From: Phenylobacterium zucineum HLK1
GTDB taxonomy: Bacteria; Pseudomonadota; Alphaproteobacteria; Caulobacterales; Caulobacteraceae
NCBI RefSeq assembly: GCF_000017265.1
Contig: NC_011143.1
Coordinates: forward strand, 124,001 to 188,000
Length of the DNA stretch: 64,000 nt
Direction of reading: 5' to 3'
Of this stretch, positions 45,488-53,754 are shown piece after piece. Below the pieces are notes generated by a model. It was not told the DNA's origin, did not search any database, and was given only the letters and a program-made list of their open reading frames with translations. Position 1 is the stretch's first letter; every line of letters begins with the position of its first letter. Both the position numbers and the translations under genes were made by a program.

Positions 45488-45979
45488 TCACAGTCGTTCA
45501 TAACTGAACACCGCCCGCACAGGGTCGTACTTCCGACCGGGCCGGGCGACGTGGAATGTGAGGCGATAACGACCGGGTTGCGGCAGCGCCAGATAGCCGC
45601 CGTAGGTTGGCGTCCTGGCGCCTTCGATCGGCCGCAGCGGCATGGATCCGTGTCCGGGATAGCCATGACCTTTGATGTTCAGCATCACGTCGGCATCATC
45701 GATCGGTGCGTTCGTCTGCACGTCCCGGGCTTTCAGGGTGACATGATAGAGATTGGTCCGCTCCCCCACGTGTCGGGGCGGCAAAGGCTGGGTATGCGCC
45801 GCCGCTTCCGCCGATCGTGTAGCGGCGGCGGGCGCGGCGACGCCGTACTCGAACCTGACCCCCTCCACCACCTGGGATCGACCCCTGACGCCTGGGGAGT
45901 CACATGCCGCCGTGGCCGCGGAGACCACCGCGAGCAGCAGCGCGCGGGCGGCGAAAGATCGGGCATGGGGCTCAGACAT
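45488..45979 (-). CDS. Lipoprotein with YtkA/FixH-like domain
   Basis: 163 aa from the ATG at 45979 (MSEPHARSFAARALLLAVVS). Lipobox TAAC with Cys26. A beta-sandwich domain follows (about 75-160): NLYHVTLKARDVQTNAPIDD, ADVMLNIKGHGYPGHGSMPL and GRYRLTFHVARPGRKYD. The His/Met-containing loop GHGYPGHGSM could bind copper, as proposed for YtkA-like proteins. No experimentally known function. It lies downstream of the small protein at 46101 and sigma factor on the same strand. Confidence 0.75.
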   Translation of the reverse strand: MSEPHARSFAARALLLAVVSAATAACDSPGVRGRSQVVEGVRFEYGVAAPAAATRSAEAAAHTQPLPPRHVGERTNLYHVTLKARDVQTNAPIDDADVMLNIKGHGYPGHGSMPLRPIEGARTPTYGGYLALPQPGRYRLTFHVARPGRKYDPVRAVFSYERL

Positions 45980-46100
45980 GTGACCTTCTCTCGAGACTCC
46001 ACCTTCAGGGTCTCGCGCGATGACGCAGGGCAAGGTCCGCCATTACGTACATGAGGCTCGGAAATACCCGAGAGGTCTTCAAAGGAGTGCTTGCCCGGCG

Positions 46101-46259
46101 CTAGCGCCGGGAGCCTAGGACGGCGATCAGCGTGGCGCCAGGCAGGAGCCGCACAAGGGCCGCCGCCCAATCGTGCGCTTCGCGCGCGTCGGCGCAGATG
46201 GCGACCTCGAAGGCGGGACCCTCGCCGGGGCGATCGAGGCAAATGATATAGCTTTGCAT
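46101..46259 (-). CDS. Small protein of unknown function
   Basis: 52 aa from the ATG at 46259 (MQSYIICLDRPGEGPAFEVA). It has a beta-alpha pattern with a hydrophobic end (ALVRLLPGATLIAVLGS). The frame upstream of the ATG overlaps the sigma-factor gene and looks non-coding. No family recognised. Confidence 0.5.
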   Translation of the reverse strand: MQSYIICLDRPGEGPAFEVAICADAREAHDWAAALVRLLPGATLIAVLGSRR

Positions 46260-46312
46260 CTGGAGGCGTCCTGAATGGGGGTTGGTGGGCGTGTCGGCGG
46301 CTCCCGGCGGAG

Positions 46313-46960
46313 CTAAGGCTGGAGCAGTTTCTCGGCGCGGGTCTTGGCCCAGCAGTCGGCGAGGGGGCAGGCCTGGCACGTCTCGGCCATGGCCTGGCGC
46401 AGGGCGCCTCGGGCGCGGTGCAGGCGCACGGCGGCGTTGTTGGCGGTGAGCTCGAGCCGGCGGGCGACCTCTTTGAGCGGCCGGTCCTCGAGATAGGTCT
46501 CGCCGAGGATCTGCCGGTACTCGGGCTTGAGCGCGCCGAGCGCGGCCTTCAGGCAGTCGCTCGGGGCGACGAGATCCGCCTCGTCGTCGGCCGCGTCCGG
46601 GGCGGGCTGGACGGCGAGGGCCTCGAGGGTGCGGCGCCGGACCGCGTCCCTTCGGTAGCGGTCGACCACCAGCCGGCGCAGGGAGACGCCCATCCAGGCC
46701 TGCGGGCGCTGGACCGCGCCGAGGGTTTCGGCGTGCTGCAGGAACTTGATGGCGGCGTCCTGCCAGGCGTCCTCGGCGTCCTGCAGGCAGGGCAGGCGGC
46801 TGCGCAGGAAGCGCAGCTGGCGGGGCCGCTCGGCGGCGAGCTGCAGGGCGAGGTCAGGGGCGCCGCCTTGAGTATCCGACAGCCCGGAGAAAGATTCCCA
46901 CGGCTGTAATGTTTCGGCGCGCCCAGCGTTGTCGAATTGTGAAGCAGCGGCGTGAAGCAT
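46313..46960 (-). CDS. ECF-type RNA polymerase sigma factor with C-terminal cysteine motif
   Basis: 215 aa from the ATG at 46960 (MLHAAASQFDN), supported by GAGGGAC upstream and the operator at 47019; a start at 47032 would overlap the operator. Region 2 (about 45-110) includes LPCLQDAEDAWQDAAIKFLQ and RRLVVDRYRRDAVRRR. Region 4 (about 145-195) includes LGALKPEYRQILGETYLEDR and PLKEVARRLELTANNAAVRL. The end has CQACPLADC, a CX2CX4C arrangement that could bind metal or sense redox. No anti-sigma gene is adjacent. It would be under FNR/FixK control by its upstream box. Confidence 0.9.
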   Translation of the reverse strand: MLHAAASQFDNAGRAETLQPWESFSGLSDTQGGAPDLALQLAAERPRQLRFLRSRLPCLQDAEDAWQDAAIKFLQHAETLGAVQRPQAWMGVSLRRLVVDRYRRDAVRRRTLEALAVQPAPDAADDEADLVAPSDCLKAALGALKPEYRQILGETYLEDRPLKEVARRLELTANNAAVRLHRARGALRQAMAETCQACPLADCWAKTRAEKLLQP

Positions 46961-47018
46961 TCGACTTGTCCCTCGATCTGTTCGACGCGAAATCTCAACG
47001 CTGAAGGGTGAGGTTTCT

Positions 47019-47032
47019 TTGATCGGGATCAA
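47019..47032 (-). promoter_or_regulatory. FNR/FixK-type operator upstream of the ECF sigma factor
   Basis: TTGATCGGGATCAA, identical to the site at 10655 and a perfect FNR consensus. Its edge is 58 bp from the chosen ATG (46960), the same spacing as at dnaK. Confidence 0.78.
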
Positions 47033-47309
47033 GGTTGATCTTTATCTTCCGAGGCAGGGAAATTCTGAGGGATTTCGCCGCTAGGTGCGTAAAACCTAAA
47101 TCCGGCGAGTCCAGGGTGGCCGCAAGGTTGAGACCGCGCGGCGCGCACCTAACCGCTGCCTCGCCGCCAGGGCTCAGTGACTGAAGAGGACGGGCAAGCG
47201 AGGGCTTGCTCTAGGAGCCGGACCCATAACCAGGATTCCGCATACGTTCGAACCGTGATTCACAAGCTTTCAGAGGAGGGCGCGAATGACGGAATTCTGG
47301 CCGGCTTAA

Positions 47310-47850
47310 GCCGTTGCTGCCGAACAAGCCGCGCGGTGTGCCGCGGGCGGATGCGCCGGCCGTCTACCCGACCGAGGAAGACCCTGTACAACCGCTGTGT
47401 CCGCCTGCGAAGCTGATGCTCGACAGCACCTGCGCCACGGCGCACCGCTCGGCGGCTGGCGGAGAAGGGGGGGCTCACGCCGACGCCACAGGCCGCTCGC
47501 GTGGCGGACGGACCACCAAGCTCCACGCCCTGGTGGACCAACGCGGCCGGTTGGTGGCCTTCGTCGTCACAGCCGGGCAGCGCCGCGACGCCGTTGTCGC
47601 CTCCGAGCTGATCGCCAGGACGGCGGACGCCCACAGCCTCGCCCGCGGCACGCGGCCCGTCATCCACTGCGCCTTACCGCAAGCGCCTGCACCCCTTCGA
47701 CGCCGAGGCCTACAAGCGCCGCAACCTGGTCGAGCGCCTTCTGCGGGCTCAAGGACTTGCGCCGCATCGGAACCCGCTACGACAAGCTCGCCTGCACCCA
47801 AGCCGCCGCCGTCTGCCTCTTAGCCATCGTCACTTGGTGGAATGAGACCC
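47310..47850 (+). pseudogene. Degenerate IS5-type transposase remnant
   Basis: Pieces in three frames match an IS5-family DDE transposase: LLPNKPRGVPRADA near 47320, RPRKTLYNRCVRLR near 47380, KLMLDSTCATAHRSAAGGEG followed by RGGRTTKLHALVDQRGRLVAF (47410-47570), and KRRNLVERL then KDLRRIGTRYDKLACTQAAA (47690-47830). Several frame changes and a missing middle section show it is dead. No inverted repeats were found. Confidence 0.75.
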
Positions 47851-47949
47851 GACCCTTAGTCCTGCCGCCCAGGATTCACTCCCTGCCCGGCTGCGCCGGA
47901 ATGCGCCGGCCGCGTTCAGGTCGCTCTCCATGCGAGAGGGCCACTCTGA

Positions 47950-48190
47950 TCAGCCTTGTCCGCGGCGTCGTGTCGATTCGAGCACCGCCGTGACCCCGTG
48001 CCGGGCCAGGCGGGTGGCAAGGATATCCGTCGGCGTCGCCCCATCTCCGAACGCCTGGCGACGCTCACGATGGTGATTTCGCGCGCGCCGCGCTTCTCGC
48101 GTGTCCTTCCAGCCGTTTATGATCCGCTCGCAGCCAAGCCTCCGACGACGGGCTAGGCTGCACGTGGATGAGAAGGGTCTTGTAGTCCAT
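47950..48190 (-). pseudogene. Universal stress protein remnant
   Basis: The ATG at 48190 begins MDYKTLLIHVQPSPSSEAWL, a typical Usp start, but a stop follows after 41 residues. Further along in another frame, GDGATPTDILATRLARHGV resembles the later Usp part before the C-terminal motif. A large internal part is missing. It lies just past the IS5 remnant, so the element or related rearrangement probably destroyed it. Confidence 0.55.
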
Positions 48191-48265
48191 CACGGCTTGT
48201 CCTGTCCGGTGCGCACCTGGATCCTTCGGAAGCCGTAAGGGCTCCGACCCGCAATCGCGACGCGA

Positions 48266-49807
48266 TCAGCGCTGGCAGGCCGCAACGGTCGTCGCCCCTT
48301 CGTCCCAGCCGCCGCCGAGCGCCTTGTGCAGCGCGACGAGATGGATCGAGACGGCGCTCGTACTTTCCACGAGCAGCAGTTCGCTATCGTGCAGCGTCCG
48401 TTCCGCATCCAGCACCTCGAGGATGCTGTCGAGGCCGTTCTCGTAGCGCCATCGCGTGAGTTGGAAGGCGGCTCTATTCTGGTCGACGGCGCGCGCAAGC
48501 GCCGCGCGGCGGGTCTGCTCCTCGGCAAACGCCGTGAGCGCCCCGTCGACCTCGTGCAGCGCGCCCAGCACGGTTCGCCCGTAGGCGACCCCGGCGGCTT
48601 GCGCACGATAGGCCGCCGCCTGCATTCTGGCGCGGCGGCGTCCGCCATCGAGAAGGGGTAGCTGCGCCTGCGGACCGATCACGCCGAAGCGGCTGGCCCA
48701 GTCGACCAGGTTGGTCAGGTCCTGCGCCTGGTATCCGCCGGTCGCGAGCAGGGTCAGGCGCGGATACCGCTCGGCGCTAGCGACGCCCTGGCGGGCGACC
48801 GCCGCATGCCAGCGCGCCTCCGCCGCCCGGATGTCGGGTCGACGGCAGATGAGTTCCGCAGGCAAGCCAATCGCCACCTCGGCGGGTGGGGCCGGGACCG
48901 AGCCGACGGTTTCGAGCTCCGCCCTGAGCGCGCCGGGCTCAAGGCCGAGAAGGCGGCTCAGCGCATTGATGTCCGTGGCGATCTGCCGATCGATCAGCGG
49001 GAGTTGCGACTCGATCAGGCTGGACTGCGCCGCCGCTCGGGCGACGTCCACCTGAGTGGACAGGCCAAGTCGCCGCCGGTCGCCCGCGACACGCATGATC
49101 TCGCGCGCCGCGGCCAGGTTCTGTGTCGCCGTGGCGCGCTTAAGCTGCGCGCCGCGCAAGTCGATGTAGATCCGACCCACTTCGCCAAGGACGGTGACCT
49201 GAATGTCGCGCCGATCCTCGAGCGTGGCTTCGCCGTCGGCGTCGGCCGCCTCCACGGCTCGGCGCACCCGGCCGAAGAGGTCCAGCTCCCAGCTGGCGTC
49301 GAACCCCAGCTGGAATTGGCCGTACGGGTTCGCCGGCGCGGCGGCGGGCAGGCCGGCGAGGCCCGGGAGCGCCTCTAGGGCGCCGAACAGCTTGCCGGTC
49401 GGGGTATTCTCGCTGACCCGCTGACCCTGCCACGAAGCGACCGCATTGAGGCTCGGCCGTCCTGCGCCGGCGACGGCGGCGCGCTCCGCCCGCGCCTCGG
49501 CGATCCGCAGCATCGCCTGGCGAAGATCCAGGTTCGCCTCGCTGGCGCGCCGGATCAGCGAGGTCAGGACAGGATCGTCGAACGCCGCCCACCAATCGGA
49601 CGAGCGGACGGGCTCTTGGACGGCTCGGCTCGTGGTTGTGGGCGAAGGCTTGGGGGACCACGCGGCCGGCGTCTTCGCCTGCGGACGCCGAAAATCGGGC
49701 CCCGCGGTGGCGCATGCGGTGAGCGCCAGGGACGCGAAGGCGATGAGGGGTGCGGCGCGCGCGCCTCTCAACGTGGCCCGGTGCGCCCGCCCGATCTCGA
49801 ATTCCAT
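48266..49807 (-). CDS. Outer-membrane efflux lipoprotein (NodT/OprM family)
   Basis: 513 aa. Lipobox LTAC with Cys32, then GPDFRRPQAKTPAAW, the usual beginning of RND-type outer-membrane factors. Two OEP repeats follow (about 75-270 and 290-490) with SNWWAAFDDP-like SDWWAAFDDPVLTSLIRRA, LDLRQAMLRIAEARAER, DASWELDLFGRVRRAVEAAD, and in repeat two PADLICRRPDIRAAEARWHA-like ELICRRPDIRAAEARWHAAV. It forms a trimeric channel for substances delivered by the periplasmic adaptor. Divergent from the HlyD gene at 49981 across about 170 bp, so it probably completes that export system. Confidence 0.93.
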   Translation of the reverse strand: MEFEIGRAHRATLRGARAAPLIAFASLALTACATAGPDFRRPQAKTPAAWSPKPSPTTTSRAVQEPVRSSDWWAAFDDPVLTSLIRRASEANLDLRQAMLRIAEARAERAAVAGAGRPSLNAVASWQGQRVSENTPTGKLFGALEALPGLAGLPAAAPANPYGQFQLGFDASWELDLFGRVRRAVEAADADGEATLEDRRDIQVTVLGEVGRIYIDLRGAQLKRATATQNLAAAREIMRVAGDRRRLGLSTQVDVARAAAQSSLIESQLPLIDRQIATDINALSRLLGLEPGALRAELETVGSVPAPPAEVAIGLPAELICRRPDIRAAEARWHAAVARQGVASAERYPRLTLLATGGYQAQDLTNLVDWASRFGVIGPQAQLPLLDGGRRRARMQAAAYRAQAAGVAYGRTVLGALHEVDGALTAFAEEQTRRAALARAVDQNRAAFQLTRWRYENGLDSILEVLDAERTLHDSELLLVESTSAVSIHLVALHKALGGGWDEGATTVAACQR

Positions 49808-49980
49808 TGGCCTCTCCGCGCGCGGGTTCAGTTGGGCGTCGCCCGCAGAGACGCTTTCATCGGGGGCGTCATTACGCCGATCCTGAAATCCGGGAGCTGT
49901 AAGCTTATCAGGCGTCAGCGCGTCTTATGTCGGAGGGGCGCGGCGCGCGCAATCTTGGCCAATCGTATGTGGAGAGATCT

Positions 49981-50955
49981 GTGGGGCTGCCGGCCAGACG
50001 CATAAGCTATATCGTGGCCTTGGGCCTGGTTGTACTGGCCGCCGGCTCTGCAGGCCTTTACTGGACGCTGAAGCCGCGCCCGTTGCCGGATCAGGTGATC
50101 TATGGAAGCGGCCGGATCGAAGCCGATGAGGTCCGCATCGGTGTCGAGGTTCCGGGGCGCCTCGTCGAAAACGCCGCCGTCGAGGGCCAGACTCTCAAGG
50201 CGGGCCAGCTGGTGGCGCAGCTGGACGCCGGGGACTACGAGCTCCAGGCGCTGCGCGCCGGCGCGCAGCGGTCAGCCGCCGAGCTTGCGGCCGCGCAGGT
50301 CGGCCCTCAGCTCAACGTCGCCCGGCACCACGCGCAGACCGCGCGCTCCGATCTGCAGCGCTTCGAGACCTTGGCGCCGGCGGGCGCGGTCTCGGCGCGA
50401 GAGGTCGATCTCCAGCGGAACAGCTATCAGGCGGCGGCCGAGCAGGTTCGCGCGCTCAGTGCGCAACGGTCAGAAGCGCTCGCGCAAGCCGAGGTGGCCT
50501 CCCACAGCCTGGCGCTGGCCCGGTCGCAGATCGCCAAGACCCGGATCTATGCGCCGATTTCGGGGGCTGTGCTGGAGCGGCTGGCCGAGCCGGGGGAAGT
50601 GATTGGCGCCGGCCAAGCCGTGGCGGTGATGGCCGATCTCGCGCGCGTAAAACTGAGGGTTTTCATCAGCGAACGCGACCTGGGCAAGATCCGCCTCGGC
50701 GCGCCCGTGCGCCTGCGCGTCGACGCCTTTCCCGGGCGTTATTTCGAGGCGCGCGTGGCCCGCATCGACGCGCAGGCTCAGTTCACGCCGCGCGATGTGC
50801 ACATGGCCGATGAACGCAGCCGCACCGTCTACGGGGTGACGGTCGAGGCGGCCAATCCCGAGGGGCTGCTCAAGCCCGGCATGCCGGCCGACGCCTGGAT
50901 CTTGTGGAACGGCAAGGCGGGCTGGCCGGCGCGCCTGCAACCGCCGGAGGCGTGA
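49981..50955 (+). CDS. HlyD/YbhG-type periplasmic adaptor protein
   Basis: 324 aa from the GTG at 49981, with GGAGAG 5 bp ahead; an ATG at 49927 in the same frame is the alternative and gives 342 aa but has no ribosome-binding site. One N-terminal membrane helix (ISYIVALGLVVLAAGSAGLY), lipoyl half-motif (VPGRLVENAAVEGQTLKAGQ), a coiled-coil hairpin about 80-190, the second lipoyl half (RIYAPISGAVLERLAEPGEV) and a beta barrel. It bridges the inner-membrane ABC transporter and the outer-membrane factor. The next gene starts 1 bp after its stop. Confidence 0.9.
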   Translation: MGLPARRISYIVALGLVVLAAGSAGLYWTLKPRPLPDQVIYGSGRIEADEVRIGVEVPGRLVENAAVEGQTLKAGQLVAQLDAGDYELQALRAGAQRSAAELAAAQVGPQLNVARHHAQTARSDLQRFETLAPAGAVSAREVDLQRNSYQAAAEQVRALSAQRSEALAQAEVASHSLALARSQIAKTRIYAPISGAVLERLAEPGEVIGAGQAVAVMADLARVKLRVFISERDLGKIRLGAPVRLRVDAFPGRYFEARVARIDAQAQFTPRDVHMADERSRTVYGVTVEAANPEGLLKPGMPADAWILWNGKAGWPARLQPPEA

Positions 50956-50956
50956 G

Positions 50957-52663
50957 GTGGCGTCTTCCGCGGTCATCGAGGCGCAAGGACTCGGCCGCCG
51001 ATTTGGCGCGCGTACGGTCCTCGAGGGCCTGAGCTTCGAAGTCCACGCGGGCGAGGTGTTCGGGATCGTCGGCCCGGATGGGGCCGGCAAGACCACGCTT
51101 CTGCAGATGCTGGCGGCGATCCTGCGCCCGAGCGCCGGGACCTGCCAGGTCCTAGGCGTCGATGTCAGACACCGTCCCAGCCTCGTTCAGGCCAGGGTCG
51201 GCTTCATGTCGCAGGGCTTCTCGCTGTACGACCGACTGACGGTTGCGGAGAACCTCGCCTTCGCCGCGGCGATCCGCGACGTCCCGCAGCCTGCCTTGGC
51301 ACCGCGTAAGGCGGAGCTCCTGGCGATGGCCGGGCTGGACCGGTTCCAAAAGCGTCGGGAGGGCGCGCTCTCGGGCGGCATGCGCAAGAAGCTCGCGCTG
51401 TGCGCCAACCTTATCCACGAGCCGCCCTTGCTGATCCTCGATGAGCCGAGCCTGGGCGTCGATCCGCTGTCGCGCCGAGAGCTCTGGCGGATTCTCGACC
51501 GCGCCAGAGCGGGCGGGCGCACCATCGTGTTCGCGACATCCTACATGGACGAGGCCGATGCCAGCGACCGGGTGATGCTGCTCTCGGGCGGTCGTCCGCT
51601 GGCGCTGGGGCCCCCCGGCGAGTTGCGGGCTCGGGCGCAGGGCCGCGTCTATCAGATCAAAGCCTCAAAGGCGGCGGGCCTCGAAGATGCGCTTCAGGCC
51701 CAGCCCAAGGTGATCAGTTTTCAGCGCCGCGCGGGCGACGAGCTGCGCGTGCAGATGCGCGACGCCGCCCCGCCTGAGACTGTCGAAGGACTCACCGCCG
51801 AGCCGGCCGAGCCGTCGATGGAGGATGTGTTCACGGTCGCCTCGGCGGGACCCGGACCTCCGCCGCCCGAGTCTATGCGGGCTGCGCTTGGGACCGAGGC
51901 GCCGGCGCACCGGGCGGACCGATCGGTCATCGACGCCGCGGGCGTCACCCGCCGTTTCGGCGATTTCACCGCCGTCGACGCGGTGACGCTTTCAGTCCGG
52001 TCGGGAGAGATCCTCGGCCTGCTGGGGCCGAACGGTGCGGGCAAGACCACCCTGATCCGCATCCTCTGCGGCCTTCTCGCGCCCACCCACGGCCGCGCCC
52101 AGGTGGCCGGCTTCGACGTCGCCCGCGAAAGCGCCGAGGTCCGCGCGCGGATCGGCTACATGTCCCAGCGCTTCTCGCTCTATCCGGATCTCACCACGCG
52201 GGAGAACCTGAGATTCTTCGCGCGGGCCTACGGGGTGGCGCGCGATGCGCTGGACACCCGCACCCGCTGGGCTGCGCAGCGCACGGGTCTGGACGCCGAC
52301 GATCAGAAGACGGTCGCCGCCTTGTCCGGCGCCATGCGCCAGCGACTGGCGCTGGCCTGCGCCATCGTGCACCGGCCGGAGGTGCTCTTCCTGGACGAGC
52401 CCACCTCCGGCGTCGATCCGCTCTCCCGCTATCGGTTCTGGCGGTTGATCGCCAGCTTGGCGGCCGACGGCATCGGCGTGGTGGTGACCACCCATTACCT
52501 CGAAGAGGCGACCTTTTGTGATCGTCTCGGCCTGATGATGGACGGGCGGATGATCGCCCACGGCGCCTTGTCGGACTTGACGCAAACGCTCGGCTTGCAG
52601 CGCGCCAGCGTGGAGGATGTGTTTCTGGGCTTCATCGCCCGCGAACGGGCGAGGGCGGCGTGA
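50957..52663 (+). CDS. ABC transporter, two fused ATP-binding domains (YbhF-like)
   Basis: 568 aa from the GTG at 50957. Two complete nucleotide-binding domains: NBD1 with Walker A GPDGAGKTT, signature LSGGMRKKL and Walker B LLILDEPSLGVDP; NBD2 (from about residue 322) with Walker A GPNGAGKTT, signature LSGAMRQRL and Walker B VLFLDEPTSGVDP. The second signature has LSGAM in place of LSGGQ. A linker of about 70 residues joins the halves. The gene precedes two ABC-2 permeases with a 4-bp overlap, the same order as ybhGFSR of E. coli. Confidence 0.94.
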   Translation: MASSAVIEAQGLGRRFGARTVLEGLSFEVHAGEVFGIVGPDGAGKTTLLQMLAAILRPSAGTCQVLGVDVRHRPSLVQARVGFMSQGFSLYDRLTVAENLAFAAAIRDVPQPALAPRKAELLAMAGLDRFQKRREGALSGGMRKKLALCANLIHEPPLLILDEPSLGVDPLSRRELWRILDRARAGGRTIVFATSYMDEADASDRVMLLSGGRPLALGPPGELRARAQGRVYQIKASKAAGLEDALQAQPKVISFQRRAGDELRVQMRDAAPPETVEGLTAEPAEPSMEDVFTVASAGPGPPPPESMRAALGTEAPAHRADRSVIDAAGVTRRFGDFTAVDAVTLSVRSGEILGLLGPNGAGKTTLIRILCGLLAPTHGRAQVAGFDVARESAEVRARIGYMSQRFSLYPDLTTRENLRFFARAYGVARDALDTRTRWAAQRTGLDADDQKTVAALSGAMRQRLALACAIVHRPEVLFLDEPTSGVDPLSRYRFWRLIASLAADGIGVVVTTHYLEEATFCDRLGLMMDGRMIAHGALSDLTQTLGLQRASVEDVFLGFIARERARAA

Positions 52664-53754
52664 ACCTCCGCCGGCTCTTGGCCTTCTCGCGCAAGGAGGT
52701 CCTCGAGATCTCGCGCGATCCCTTCACCATCGGCGTGGCGCTGTTCATGCCGGTGCTGATGCTGTTCCTGTTCGTCTACGGCATCTCGCTCGACGTCGAG
52801 AACGCTCCCTTGGTGGTCGTCGACCAGGACAAATCGCCCGCCAGCCGGGAGCTGCAGGCGCGGTTCCTCAACTCCGGCTATTTCAAGCTCAAGGCCGCGC
52901 CGGACGACGCTCGATCCGCCGAGCATGCCTTGATGCGCGGCGAGACACGGGCGGCCTTGTTCATCCCGAAGGATTTCGGCCGCCGGCTCGCGGAAGGACA
53001 GTCGGCGCCTGTTCAGCTGATCGTCGACGGCACCTATGCGAGCAGCGCCGCCATCCTGTCGGCCTACGGCCGCGCCATCCTCTACGCCTTTCCGGGCGAG
53101 CTGCGATCGAGCGTCCGTCCGGAGGTGCGGGTCTGGTACAATCCGCAGCTGCGCAGCCGCAATTTCATCGTGCCGGGTCTCTTCGCCGTCATCCTGATGG
53201 CGTTTCCCCCGTTGCTCACGGCGCTGGCGGTGTCGCGCGAAAAAGAGCTGGGGACCATCGCACAGATCTACGCCTCGCCCCTGACCAAGGGCGAGTTCAT
53301 CACCGGCAAGTTGCTGCCTTATGCGGGGATCGCGTTCGTGGAGCTGCTTATCGTCTTCGCCGGCGGGCTCCTGTGGTTCCAGGTGCCGGTCCGAGGCAGC
53401 TTCGCCCTCCTGGTCGCCGTGGGGCTGCTCTATGTCGTCTGCACGGTCAGCATCGGCCTCTTGGTCTCGACTCTCGTGCGCACGCAGCTGGCGGCGATGC
53501 TGGTGGCGCTGATCCTGACCATGATGCCGGCCTTTCTGTTCTCCGGGTTCGTCTATCCCATCTTCACGATGCCGAAGGCGTTCCAGGTCTACTCGGCGGC
53601 CTTTCCCACCCCCTACTTCCTCGACGTTTCGCGAGGGATTGTCCTGCGCGGGTCCGGACTGGCTGAGCTCTGGCCCAGCATCCTGGTCATCGCCGGCTAC
53701 ACGATCGTCGTGTGTGTGCTCGCCGCCTGGCGCTTCAACAAGAGGATCGCCTGA
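52660..53754 (+). CDS. ABC-2 type permease (YbhS-like)
   Basis: 364 aa from the GTG at 52660. One N-terminal helix (FTIGVALFMPVLMLFLFVYG), a periplasmic domain about 45-170, then five C-terminal helices with the ABC-2 block LAVSREKELGTIAQIYASPL and TKGEFITGKLLPYAG. Overlaps the NBD gene and the next permease by 4 and 1 bp. It forms the channel together with the next gene. Confidence 0.93.
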   Translation: MNLRRLLAFSRKEVLEISRDPFTIGVALFMPVLMLFLFVYGISLDVENAPLVVVDQDKSPASRELQARFLNSGYFKLKAAPDDARSAEHALMRGETRAALFIPKDFGRRLAEGQSAPVQLIVDGTYASSAAILSAYGRAILYAFPGELRSSVRPEVRVWYNPQLRSRNFIVPGLFAVILMAFPPLLTALAVSREKELGTIAQIYASPLTKGEFITGKLLPYAGIAFVELLIVFAGGLLWFQVPVRGSFALLVAVGLLYVVCTVSIGLLVSTLVRTQLAAMLVALILTMMPAFLFSGFVYPIFTMPKAFQVYSAAFPTPYFLDVSRGIVLRGSGLAELWPSILVIAGYTIVVCVLAAWRFNKRIA

